From: Prasinococcaceae sp. CCMP 1430
Taxonomy: Eukaryota; Prasinodermophyta; Palmophyllophyceae; Prasinococcales; Prasinococcaceae
NCBI GenBank assembly: GCA_013416795.1
Contig: RQSC01000062.1
Span: 99,861 to 163,860 of the forward strand
DNA: 64,000 bases
Direction: 5' to 3'
Below, one piece after another: positions 19,380 to 28,184 of the stretch; the stretch's first letter is position 1; the number at the start of each line of letters is the position of its first letter. The notes beneath the pieces are model-generated. The model had not been told where the DNA came from. It saw nothing but the letters and a program-made list of their open reading frames with translations, and ran no database searches. The translations under genes and the position numbers were made by a program.

Positions 19380-21551
19380 ATGGCGCCCGAGGTTGGCGCA
19401 GGCTTGGGCGTGGGCGCGCGGGCGCGTGCGTGCCGCGTGCACGTGGACGTGCCAGTCGCAATCGGCGAGCGCGGGCGGGGCGTGTTCGGCGGCATAGGTG
19501 GCACCAGCGCGGGCGGCGGCAGCGGCGCCGCCGAGAGACGGGCGGCACGCGAGCGACGCGCCGCAGCGCACGCCGCTGAGGTGGCGCGGCTCGCCAAAGC
19601 AAAGCTCGCGCGGCGCGCGCACAAAAACACGCGTGTCGGCAAGACCAAGGCGGCGCACACGCAGAAGGCGCGAGCGCCGCTGCAGACGCTGAAAGAGGCC
19701 TGCGAGGAGAAACAGAGGAGAGCACACGGAAAGAGGAGGTCCGCCGCGGGCCGTGCTCTGCGAGCGTGGGCGGCGTATGCCGAGGCCGCGCGCTCGCACC
19801 GCGCGGCAGCTCTCGTGGCGTGGAGGGTACACTGTCGCGAGCAGCAAAGGCGTGGGTCGCAGGCGCCGCGTGACCTGCAGGCACGCGCGCGCGTGCCAAG
19901 CGACCGTGCCGGCGCTGGCCCGGACTCGGACGTCTGCGGCGATTCTTTCGAGGCGGTGTTGGACTCAGCGCCCCCGTCCTCGGCATACACAAGCCCAGAC
20001 TCAACGCACGGCGCGCGCGCGCACGGCAGCAGGGGTGAGGGTGAGGGCGCACCGAGCGGGCGGCGGCTAAGCGACGCATCCGTCTCGGATGCCAGCGCCG
20101 CGGAGGCGTTCTCGCCCTCGAAGAGCTTGGCGAACGTGAGCACTCTTGCGGCCGCGCTCACGCCAGGACTTTCGCCAGCGACGATCGGGCGCGCTGGTCC
20201 TGGGACGTTGGCGCATATGAGCGTGGACTGCAGCACCGACCCTGGCCGCGCGCGCGCGCCCAGGCCTTCCACGGCGCCCTCAGTCGCTAGTTCGGAGGAA
20301 CGCGGCGAGCGCCTGATGGCCAGCTTGCGACAGAGCGATCCCTACCTGTACCTCCTGTGCGAGGCACGCGCTGGGAACGCAGGAAGCGCGCACACGCTCA
20401 CTCCAGCGCAGGCGACCTCGGGGGGCAGCACGCGGGGCGCGCTCGCAGACGCCGGGGGTGCAGCAGAAGCCTCGACCAGAGCCGGCGCATCCACAAGAGC
20501 ACCAGACGCATCGAGCGCCGATGCGAAGGCGTTCGGCGGTGGCGTCCCCGTGAGCGCTGACCGTCTTCGTGCTTCGGAAATGAGCGCATGTGCAAGCCGC
20601 GACCAAGTCTGCGACTCCCCAGCTCGCCACGCGGCGGTGGCACAGTGGCTACAGTCCACGACGCCGCCCAAGGGAGCCAACGCCGCTGAGGATGTCGCCA
20701 GACAGATGGATGAGCCCGTGTGCGTTGGCGCAGACTATGTGGACGAGGCGGAGTTTTGGATGCTTGAATTGCAAGCAGAGCGCGTCAGTGGCGCCAACGA
20801 TGCTTCTGCGGTGCAAGCCACGCGCGCACAAGCGCTGGCAGCAATGGTGGTGCACCTCGCGCGACGTGCGGGAATGCGGCGCGCAATGCTTCGCTGGATC
20901 GCTGCCTTGCATTCTGCACAGGAGGAGCTTGTTGTCATGACGCTCGCGGCGGGCACGGCTGCGTGCGCGCAACGCCGTGCACGCATCGCCTTGAGGAAGT
21001 GGTCGCGGGCATCACGCCGCTCTCATCTGGCGCACGCGTTGCACATGCACGCCTCAGCGGCGTTCCATTGGCGGATGACGTCGCAGGCGCGTGCGTGGCA
21101 GGCTTGGACAGCTGCAGCCGTTTGTGGTCGCGGGGATGCCGAGGGGACGGTGCACTTAGCGCCAGCGCTGAACAGATTCAGTGCGCGTGCGCCTGCTGAC
21201 CGAGGCGGCCGAGACGCTGACCTCGCTGGGCGAGCGCGTGGGCGCGCGCCTGCGACCCTCATGCAGCGGCAGGCGCTGTGGCGTTGGCGCACGAACGCTC
21301 TCCGCGCCAGGGCAGTGCGAGTGGCGTCCGCGCGTCGCAGCATGGATGTAGCGCGAGGGACGTTACTCGCATGGCTGCGCGTTGCGATGCTCTCCACCAT
21401 CGGCCCGACCTTGTCTGCAATTTGGCTCGGCCGCCGCTGCCGCTTGGCGCTGGTCAAGTGGCACGCACTCGCGCGCGCGCCGGCCAACGATGCGCACGCT
21501 GCACTTGCCGAGTGCGATGCGCTGCTCTTCAGCCTCAATCCGTCGGTCTGA
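19380..21551 (+). CDS. Sfi1-like Trp/Arg-rich helical repeat protein
   Basis: Intronless, 723 aa from ATG at 19380. After a Gly-rich start comes a basic helical segment (about 50-150) and then a long Ser/Ala-rich disordered middle. The protein ends in a series of helices with spaced Trp and basic residues: RALRAWAAYAEA, AALVAWRVHC, RRAMLRWIAALH, RIALRKWSRASRRSH, ARAWQAWTAA, QALWRWRTNALRARA and LALVKWHALA. This A-L-x-x-W pattern at 20-30 residue spacing is typical of Sfi1 repeats, which bind centrin along basal bodies and spindle poles, and of related ciliary proteins. Centrin binding is inferred, not shown. An upstream in-frame Met at 19002 exists, but the sequence between crosses the poly-G tract. 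Confidence 0.6.
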   Translation: MAPEVGAGLGVGARARACRVHVDVPVAIGERGRGVFGGIGGTSAGGGSGAAERRAARERRAAAHAAEVARLAKAKLARRAHKNTRVGKTKAAHTQKARAPLQTLKEACEEKQRRAHGKRRSAAGRALRAWAAYAEAARSHRAAALVAWRVHCREQQRRGSQAPRDLQARARVPSDRAGAGPDSDVCGDSFEAVLDSAPPSSAYTSPDSTHGARAHGSRGEGEGAPSGRRLSDASVSDASAAEAFSPSKSLANVSTLAAALTPGLSPATIGRAGPGTLAHMSVDCSTDPGRARAPRPSTAPSVASSEERGERLMASLRQSDPYLYLLCEARAGNAGSAHTLTPAQATSGGSTRGALADAGGAAEASTRAGASTRAPDASSADAKAFGGGVPVSADRLRASEMSACASRDQVCDSPARHAAVAQWLQSTTPPKGANAAEDVARQMDEPVCVGADYVDEAEFWMLELQAERVSGANDASAVQATRAQALAAMVVHLARRAGMRRAMLRWIAALHSAQEELVVMTLAAGTAACAQRRARIALRKWSRASRRSHLAHALHMHASAAFHWRMTSQARAWQAWTAAAVCGRGDAEGTVHLAPALNRFSARAPADRGGRDADLAGRARGRAPATLMQRQALWRWRTNALRARAVRVASARRSMDVARGTLLAWLRVAMLSTIGPTLSAIWLGRRCRLALVKWHALARAPANDAHAALAECDALLFSLNPSV

Positions 21552-21663
21552 CTTCTGACTGTACCATACAACCTCGCTGCAATTTTTTTAATCAAACACG
21601 TTCGACACAGCAGCCCTGTTCGAAGGAGCTAGAACGCCGACGCCACTGGTGCGCGCATTGCGC

Positions 21664-23245
21664 CTACTCTGAGCCTGGCTCCCCCGCGACAAGTTCTGGC
21701 GGCAGCTCGAGCTCCTCTTGCTCCACATTGTCTGCAAGCGCTTGCCGCTGCTCGGCCTCGCGCGCGGCTTCCACTTTCTGCACGACCTCGGGTGGCGCTT
21801 TGGCGAGCGTTGCAGCCGCGATGGTGTCCTCGGTAATGGCCTCGAGTAGGGCCTCATCCCCGCGCAATGCCTCAACGCAATTGTCCTTGCCCTGCCCGAT
21901 GTTGGTGCCCTGGTAGGCGTACCACGCGCCCTTGCGCTGAACGACGCTATTCTCTACGGCGGCCTGCAGAACAGATCCGACCGAGTCGATGCCACGGTCG
22001 AAAAGGATGTCCAGCTCGGCGACGCGATATGGGAAAGCCACCTTGTTCTTGGCTGCGGACACAATAGAGTTGCGCGATGATGAGTTGCGCGGGGTGTGCG
22101 AGGGTCAGCGCCGGGCGCCGAGCGCAAGACGGCGTCTTGACGTGTGGCATTCGCACGTTCCACACGCGCAGCGCTCCTGTAGACAAAGCAATAATCATCG
22201 GGCACACGCGCATCGCTTCGCGCACGCGCACGCACCGATCTTGACGCGAACCCTGATACCCGGCGAGGTTGAGTCCCTCGCTGCTCCCGTGCCCCCACCC
22301 TCGCCCCTGATGACCTCCGTGCGTCTGATGTCCATGCGCACGCTCGCGTAGAATTTGAGCGCGTTGCCGCCCGTCGTGACCTCAGGATTGCCGTAGATGA
22401 CGCCCACCTTTTGCCTGAGCTGGTTGAGGAAAATGATGGTGCAATCTGCCTTGTACGCGTTCGAGGCGATTTTGCGCAGCGCCTGGCTCATGAGGCGCGC
22501 GTGTGCGCCGACCTGAAAGAGGCCGATCTCGCCTTCGATCTCTGCGCGCGGCGTGAGCGCGGCGACCGAGTCCACCACGATCAGGTCGACAGCGGAGGAG
22601 CGCGCCAACTGGTCGACCACCTCGAGCGCCATTTCACCGCTCTCCGGTTGGCACACGACCAGGTCAGAGATGTCAAGTCCGCACGTCTCCGCCCATGCTG
22701 GGTCGAACGCGTGCTCGGCGTCGATGAACGCGACCGTCTGATTCTCATCCTGCGCAGCGGCGAGGCAGTTCAGCGCGAGCGTCGTCTTGCCGCTCGACTC
22801 GGGGCCGTAGAGTTCAACGACTGTCGCAAGGCGGTGCATCTGCGGTCAGCGGCGGCGGCGGCGGGGGATGTTGAGATATCGGCGCGCTGAGGCGCGTGGC
22901 GCTCGAGCGGGCGGTGCGCGGGCGGCGAGCTCACGGCACGTACTTCTTCCCCGCGGCAGCCCGCCGCCGAGCGCAAGGTCGAGGTTCAGCGCCCCGGTCG
23001 ATGTCGTCCGCACCGACGCGGCGGCGGCCGCCTCATCCATCACCATGATGGATCCCTTGCCGTAGGCCCCTTCTATTTCGCTCAGCACCTTGTTCAGCGC
23101 CGCCTTGCGCCCGTCTGTGGCGCCGGCGCCCCCCTTGGCCTTGGCGGCGCACGCGGGCTGCGCGCGCTGCGCGCGCCGCGAGAGGCCCAAGGAACGCCAC
23201 GCGGGCTGCGCCGGCGGGCGCGCGCGCGCTGTGGCACACGGCGGC
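21664..23245 (-). CDS. recA: organellar RecA recombinase (mitochondrial RecA2/3-like)
   Basis: Bacterial-type strand-exchange ATPase for organelle DNA repair. Exon 1 ends at 22944, exon 2 is 22820-22236, exon 3 is 22052-21664; both splice joins restore conserved sequence (GR|IVELYG and [12 protein letters not shown]). Seen: the N-terminal helix (KGSIMVM), Walker A (GPESSGKTT), the AEHAFDPAW strand, Walker B ([12 protein letters not shown]), the [11 protein letters not shown] and [12 protein letters not shown] elements of loops L1/L2 with [19 protein letters not shown], and the C-terminal domain. L1 reads [18 protein letters not shown], which resembles plant mitochondrial RecA3 rather than the chloroplast form. 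The start is unresolved: the frame has no ATG upstream of the conserved core. A Met-led Arg/Ala-rich peptide in another frame from about 23263 could be the targeting sequence after a frameshift or splice. Convergent with the Sfi1-like gene. Confidence 0.85.
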
Positions 23246-23900
23246 GTCGCCTCGTCGGCGCACCCGGAAAAAATCCCGCGCGGGCGCGGGCGCCCGGGTG
23301 CGTTTTGACCAGTTTTTCGATGTAGGGTCTGTCTAGTCGATTTGTGGTATGCGAATGAATATTGTTTTGTCACGCCCCAGACGGTCTGAGGTTGGGGGGT
23401 AGTCGATACCCAAACACACACGCGGCACTCTACAGGCGGAGCACGAGATGCGAAATTCGGGCGCGTGCGTCGGTGCAGTGGCGGCTCCGTGCCTGCCGAC
23501 CGAGCGTTTAAATCTGAACGAACCCTCACGGTGATTCAGATTTGGCGCGCGCTGGCCGCGGGCCGGGGGCGTCCAGCGCTGCAGGCTGGGTCGTTGCTCC
23601 AGTCTCGAGAGGCGGGAGCGCAATCTGGGATCCGGCGGGCCTTGGCAGAATATCTCCTGTGCACACGCACGCTGGCTGTTGGCCATGGCATAAGCACGCC
23701 ACACGGCACTCGCTGCTCGTTGCCACTGCCCCCCCCTTCCCCTCCCTGCTCCTCACACTCCCCCGCGCACGCCTTCCCTCGAACGGCCGTCCGCCCGCCC
23801 GCCCGGTGCGCGCGAGCTGCGGGGTCTGAATCGCGGCGGGGCCGGGGCGGCGCCGCGCGGCGCCTACGGGGGCAATCGGGTTTCGGGGCGGCGGCGAGTG
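23246..23900. promoter_or_regulatory. head-to-head RecA / CH-LysM upstream region
   Basis: About 600 bases. The centre (23300-23420) is less GC-rich (TTTTTCGATG, GAATGAATATTGTTTTG) and is the probable promoter core for both genes. Both N-termini are unresolved here because neither conserved frame offers an ATG, so short 5' exons may lie in this stretch. Confidence 0.35.
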
Positions 23901-24733
23901 CGGCGCACGCAGGCGGCCGCGTCGATTCCCCCCCGGGGGAGAGCGCGGCCGCGCACGCCGAGAAGGACTCGGAGGTCGTGCAGGCGTCGGCACTCGAGTG
24001 GCTGCTCGCGGTGGCAGGCGTCGACAAGCGCGCCGTCCCCGCCGGGACTACGTTCGAGGACGCCATCGACAACGGGAAGCTGCTGCACCACGCCTCGTCG
24101 GTCGTGCTCGACCGCCTGTACAAGAGGAAGCCCGCCGGCCCGCTGAGGTCAAACGTTGACTTTCTCAGGCCCACGAACTCGTCGTTCTGGGAAAATCGCG
24201 CCGCCTTCGCCGATGTCGAGGCGTTCCTCACCACCGCGGTGAGCATCGGCGTTTCGAGCGAAGACCTGTGCACGGCAGCGGACATCATGGAACACAAGGA
24301 TCCGCGCAGGGTGGCTTTGACGGTGCTGGCACTGTACCAGGCGGCCGTTCGGAAGGGTGTCGGCGGCCTGCCGAGGTTTGCGGGTGAGCGTGGCGACATG
24401 TCCACCCAGCACATCGAGAACATGCGCGACCGTATTTGGAGGGTGAACTCTGATCTGAACAACGGCACCGACATGCAGGATGAGAACAAGCACAAGGGTG
24501 GCGCGGGCAGGTGGCTGCGAAGAGCGCTGGTTGTGCTGACAGCGGGCGGGCTGGGGGCGGCCGGGTGGTCGAAGTGTCGCCCCCTCGACATTAAAGAGGG
24601 TGACACTCTGTGGGAATTGGCGCAGCGGCACCTCGGCGAGGGGAAACGGTACCAGAGGTTCCTCGACAAAAACCCGGAGCTCATCGCGCACCCCGATCTC
24701 ATTTTCCCTGGCGATCGCGTTCGCCAGGTGTGA
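23841..24733 (+). CDS. calponin-homology-like / transmembrane / LysM protein (start unresolved)
   Basis: The frame is open from 23465 to 24733, but the conserved part begins near 23960. Domains in order: a calponin-homology-like helical domain (ALEWLLAVAGV, FEDAIDNGKLLHHASSVVLD, FWENRAAFADVEAFLTTAVS, IGVSSEDLCTAADIMEHKDP, VALTVLALYQAAVR), a linker, one transmembrane helix (ALVVLTAGGLGAAGW), and a C-terminal LysM domain (DIKEGDTLWELAQRHLGEG, ending DLIFPGDRVRQV). CH domains bind actin or signalling partners in the cytoplasm; LysM binds N-acetyl-glucosamine glycans. The two on opposite sides of one membrane helix is an unusual combination. No in-frame ATG precedes the CH domain, so the start is unknown and an upstream exon is likely. 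The given start is only a placeholder in the open frame. Confidence 0.7.
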
Positions 24734-24827
24734 GTGCGAAGGGCGCATGGGTCGCGCTTGGGGCTCCGGGGACCGCCCCTCGCGCGGGCCGTAGGTGGGC
24801 GTCGCGCGCGGGCACGTGCGACCCGAC

Positions 24828-24832
24828 TGTAA
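24828..24832 (+). terminator. TGTAA poly(A) signal of CH-LysM gene
   Basis: CTGTAATAGG about 95 bases after the stop, just before the convergent gene ends. Confidence 0.5.
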
Positions 24833-24881
24833 TAGGTTAGAAAGTCTCATACATAGGTTGCGCGTTCAAGTGCGGCGCGGC

Positions 24882-27011
24882 TCACCAGCGCGCCGCGGCC
24901 TGTGAGGCATAGTCCGCCTGCAAGTGCGAAAGCGCGCCGTGCTCGGCGTGCTCCTTGAGGGAATCCCACGAGCGCTGTTCGGCAATGTGCCCGACCCCTG
25001 TCTCCGTGAGCATCGTGTCTGCGAGGGTCCCGAATTTCGCGTTGGCCTGCGCCAGAATGCGTCCGCGTGCCAGGAACCCACAGCCGCGGGTGAGCAAGCC
25101 CGACCTCACCAGCGCCTTTCCCTGGAGCCGCCGCCTCGCCATCTCCATGTCTGCGGCGTGGCTCTCGCACTCGGCGCGGGGGGGCAGGTAGCCGACGGCG
25201 TGCGCGGTCTGCGCCAGCGCTTGGGCGTCGAGTGCGCAAAGCCGCCTGAGGCCGAATGTCAAGTGCGCAGTCTCCTTGCCGCACTCGGCACGCGCGGCCG
25301 CCGCCGTGAGCGCCGCTGGCGTGCACGGAGGTGGCCGACGCTTCCTTGGGGGCGGCGTGAAGTCCTGCGCAGGTGCGCGCTTGCCGACCGCTTTATTTTG
25401 CTTCTTGTCCTTCGTTGCCGCCTTGGCAGTCTTGGCTGGTGCCTTCGCAGGCAAGGCTGCCTTCACGGGCGTGCTGGCCACACGCCCCGACCTGCGCACA
25501 GGGGCGCTCGACGCCAGCGGCGGCCTGCTTTTATCTGTCCCGTGCGGACGCGTGGGCTCACCCCCCTTCTCCCCTCGCTGCCGCTCCACTTCCCCACGCT
25601 GCCGCCGCCGCTGCTGCTGCCGCTCTTGTTCCTGCTCCTCCTCCTCCTCCTCCTCCTCTTCCTGCTGCCGCTGCTGCTGCGCGCGAGGTTCCTGCGGCGA
25701 CGACGGCATGGCTTCATCGCAATGCAGCGACACGCCCGCAGACGGTCCCGCCATCGCCTGAGCCGGCGCGCGTGGAGCGGTCGGCGGGGTCGCCCCACGC
25801 ACCGCAACGGACACTGCCGGCGTTGGCGTGTCCACTGCCGCCAACAGTGGTGTGCCGGGGGACCCGACACCAGCGAACGCCGCCGCGCCTGGCAGGCGCG
25901 CAGCCGGAGTTCCCATGGCCGCAGCTGCAGCGGCGGCGCCTTTAGTGGTGCAATCGCGGGGCTGCTCGGAGGGTGCGGCTGAGGCGGCCGAAGCGCCGTG
26001 GCCCGGCGTGGCCGGCACCTGTGCAGCCGGAGGCGCAGCAGCATCAGCCCCGCGGCGAGTAACAGGGAGGTCATTCTCCTTGTCAGCAGGCTCCGCCGCG
26101 GCCTTCGCCCGCTGCTTGTGCTGCTTCCCCTGATGCGCTTCCCGGCTCTGCGCGGCGTCCAGCAGTGGCGCGGACGCCTTGGGCTGCTTGACCTCCGGCG
26201 ACGCCTTGGGCGAGGCCGCTTTCGCCTCCTCGCTATCCTCTGCCGCCGAATTAGAGGCCTTCTCCTCGCTCTCGTGGGCGGCCCGCTCCGCTGGCTTCGG
26301 CGTCGTCTGCCTCTCTGCCGCCTGCGCGGCGGCCGGCGCAGGACGGGGTGCCGGCGCTGCGGACTTCTTCTCCTTCTCGGCTACCTTCGGCCACACTCCC
26401 TTCGCCGCGCCCGGCGCGAGCAGTCCCTTGGCGACCATGTCCTTGAAGAGCTTTTTGCATTGTGCGCCCGTCCTGCCTGGCACGTGCATGCTGAAGAAGC
26501 CCCAGCGCGCCCCCTTGCCTGCGCCCGGTGGGCGCTCCTTGAGCGCGCTGACGAACCCTTGCTTTTCGGCGGCGCTCCATGCGCCGGCGACCTCCTTCTC
26601 GCCCGGCGCGCAGTAGCGCTCATAGAAGGCGTTGGGATCGGTGGGGATGAGCTTTAGCCACGCCTGCTGCCTGTCGCTACCCCACGAGCCGAACTCGGGC
26701 GGCTTGTACGTCTCCATGGGCGCCGCCGACGAAGCGGCCGCCGCGCCGCGCTTCGCCGGCGTGCCATGCTGCCCCGCGGCGGCCGCCGCGCTGCCGTCAC
26801 TTGCGCGGCGCTTCTTCTCGGGCGTGCGGTGGGTCCTCTTTTCCCTCTCGGACACCCCAGCCTTGGGCCCCTCGCCTCTCCTCCCCGCGCCCGCGCCGCT
26901 CGCCGCCGCGGCCTCCTGCATGCTCTGCTGCATGACGAGCGCGAGCTGCTGTCGCTCGGTCAGCCGCACGCCCGACCGCGCGAGCGCGGCGAGGTCGTCC
27001 GTCGTGACCAT
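24882..27011 (-). CDS. MYB/SANT-like domain nuclear protein
   Basis: Intronless, 709 aa. After an N-terminal helix with Gln and Met (LTERQQLALVMQQSMQEA) and a basic segment, one SANT/MYB-like unit spans about residues 95-175. It reads EVAGAWSAAEKQGFVSALKE, then WGFFSMHVPGRTGAQCKKLF; the W...W...GRT-x-x-QC pattern is typical. The next 350 residues are low complexity (Ala/Lys/Glu, then a long Glu/Gln/Arg run near 500). The last 150 residues form a Cys/His/Leu-containing folded-looking region (HLTFGLRRLCALDAQALAQT, AKFGTLADTMLTETG) that I do not recognise. A chromatin or transcription role is inferred from the SANT unit and basic composition. ATG at 27011 lies about 70 bases from the 110-N gap; the frame stays open into the gap, so an earlier start is possible. 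Confidence 0.7.
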   Translation of the reverse strand: MVTTDDLAALARSGVRLTERQQLALVMQQSMQEAAAASGAGAGRRGEGPKAGVSEREKRTHRTPEKKRRASDGSAAAAAGQHGTPAKRGAAAASSAAPMETYKPPEFGSWGSDRQQAWLKLIPTDPNAFYERYCAPGEKEVAGAWSAAEKQGFVSALKERPPGAGKGARWGFFSMHVPGRTGAQCKKLFKDMVAKGLLAPGAAKGVWPKVAEKEKKSAAPAPRPAPAAAQAAERQTTPKPAERAAHESEEKASNSAAEDSEEAKAASPKASPEVKQPKASAPLLDAAQSREAHQGKQHKQRAKAAAEPADKENDLPVTRRGADAAAPPAAQVPATPGHGASAASAAPSEQPRDCTTKGAAAAAAAMGTPAARLPGAAAFAGVGSPGTPLLAAVDTPTPAVSVAVRGATPPTAPRAPAQAMAGPSAGVSLHCDEAMPSSPQEPRAQQQRQQEEEEEEEEEQEQERQQQRRRQRGEVERQRGEKGGEPTRPHGTDKSRPPLASSAPVRRSGRVASTPVKAALPAKAPAKTAKAATKDKKQNKAVGKRAPAQDFTPPPRKRRPPPCTPAALTAAAARAECGKETAHLTFGLRRLCALDAQALAQTAHAVGYLPPRAECESHAADMEMARRRLQGKALVRSGLLTRGCGFLARGRILAQANAKFGTLADTMLTETGVGHIAEQRSWDSLKEHAEHGALSHLQADYASQAAARW

Positions 27012-27080
27012 CGCGGCCGCGCGCCCGGCTCGCGACGAGGCCCTCCGATTCCCCTCCCCCGCCGCCTCCCCTCCCGCCCG

Positions 27081-27190
27081 NNNNNNNNNNNNNNNNNNNN
27101 NNNNNNNNNNNNNNNNNNNNNNNNNNNNNNNNNNNNNNNNNNNNNNNNNNNNNNNNNNNNNNNNNNNNNNNNNNNNNNNNNNNNNNNNNN
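27081..27190. other. assembly gap, 110 N
   Basis: 110 N between the divergent MYB/SANT and nitrilase genes; it removes the N-terminus of the nitrilase and the shared promoter. Confidence 0.99.
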
Positions 27191-28143
27191 CCGCGCGCGC
27201 CGCGCGGCCGGGGGCGTCGCGCGTCGCGGTGGGCCAGATGACCGCGACCAACGACGCCGAGGCCAACTTCGCAACGTGCTCCGACCTTGCCGCGCGCGCC
27301 GCGGCCGCAGGGGCGAGCCTGTTGTGCCTGCCCGAGTGCTTCGCCTTCATAGGCGCGCGCTCGGGCGAGGCGCAGGCGATGGCCGAGCCGCTCGACGGGC
27401 CGCTCATGTCGCGCTACGCAGAGCTCGCGAGGAGCACCGGGCTCTGGCTGTCCCTCGGCGGCTTCCAGGAGGCGCCCACCAAACCCGACCCCGAAGGGCG
27501 CATCTACAACACGCACGTCGTGCTCAGCCCCGACGGCGGCACGCGCGGCGCGTACCGCAAGATTCACCTCTTCGACGCGCCGTTCGTGAGCCTCGTGGAG
27601 AGCAAGCAGGCGCTCCCAGGTGAGGAGCTCGTGGCAGTGGACTCGCCCGTCGGACGGCTGGGGCTCAGCGTCTGTTATGACGTGCGCTTTCCAGAGCTGT
27701 ATCAGGCGCTCAAGTTCGGCATGGGATGCGACGTGCTGCTCGTGCCCGCCGCGTTCACCGTGCCGACGGGCCAGGCGCACTGGGAGCTGCTGCTCCGAGC
27801 GCGCGCCGTTGAGAACCAGGCGTACGTCATCGCCGCCGCGCAGGCGGGCATGCACAACGAGGACGGCAACAGGCGCACGAGCTACGGCCATGCCATGATC
27901 ATCGACCCGTGGGGTGAGGTGGTCGCCAAGCTCGACGACCCCGTCGGCACCGGCATCGCCGTCGCCGACATCGACGTGGCGGGCCGCCTCGAGGAGCTCG
28001 AGCAAAAGATGCCCCTCGCGGTTCACAGGAAGTACGACATTTACGGCGGCGTGAGCGGCAGCGAGAAAGCCAGGGAAGCCGCCGCGATGCTGGACGCGTA
28101 CAAGAACAATGTCGACCAGGCGACGCTTGAGCTCAACGGCTGA
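27191..28143 (+). CDS. NIT1: nitrilase-family amidase, NIT1-like (deaminated glutathione amidase), 5' partial
   Basis: Carbon-nitrogen hydrolase of the Nit1 branch, which repairs deaminated glutathione formed as a transaminase by-product. The catalytic set is complete: Glu in LCLPECFAF, Lys in YRKIHLFD, a second Glu in WELLLRARAVENQAY, and Cys in GLSVCYDVRFPELY. The IHLFDAPF and YDVRFPELY wording is that of NIT1/NIT2 enzymes. About 315 residues are readable, from the edge of the 110-N gap to TGA at 28143; only the first residues or a targeting peptide are missing. No intron is seen. Its stop lies 41 bases from that of the convergent J-domain gene. Confidence 0.85.
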
Positions 28144-28184
28144 GGGCGCGCGCTACAGCGCTCTGATAAACCTTCGACGGCGTA

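Noticed and set aside
21664-23245. Bacterial contamination suggested by recA
   Set aside because: Two spliceosomal introns restore conserved RecA sequence exactly, and flanking genes are eukaryotic.
26632-27190. Plus-strand frame continuous with nitrilase across the 110-N gap
   Set aside because: It is antisense to the MYB/SANT gene; continuity depends only on N being translated as X.
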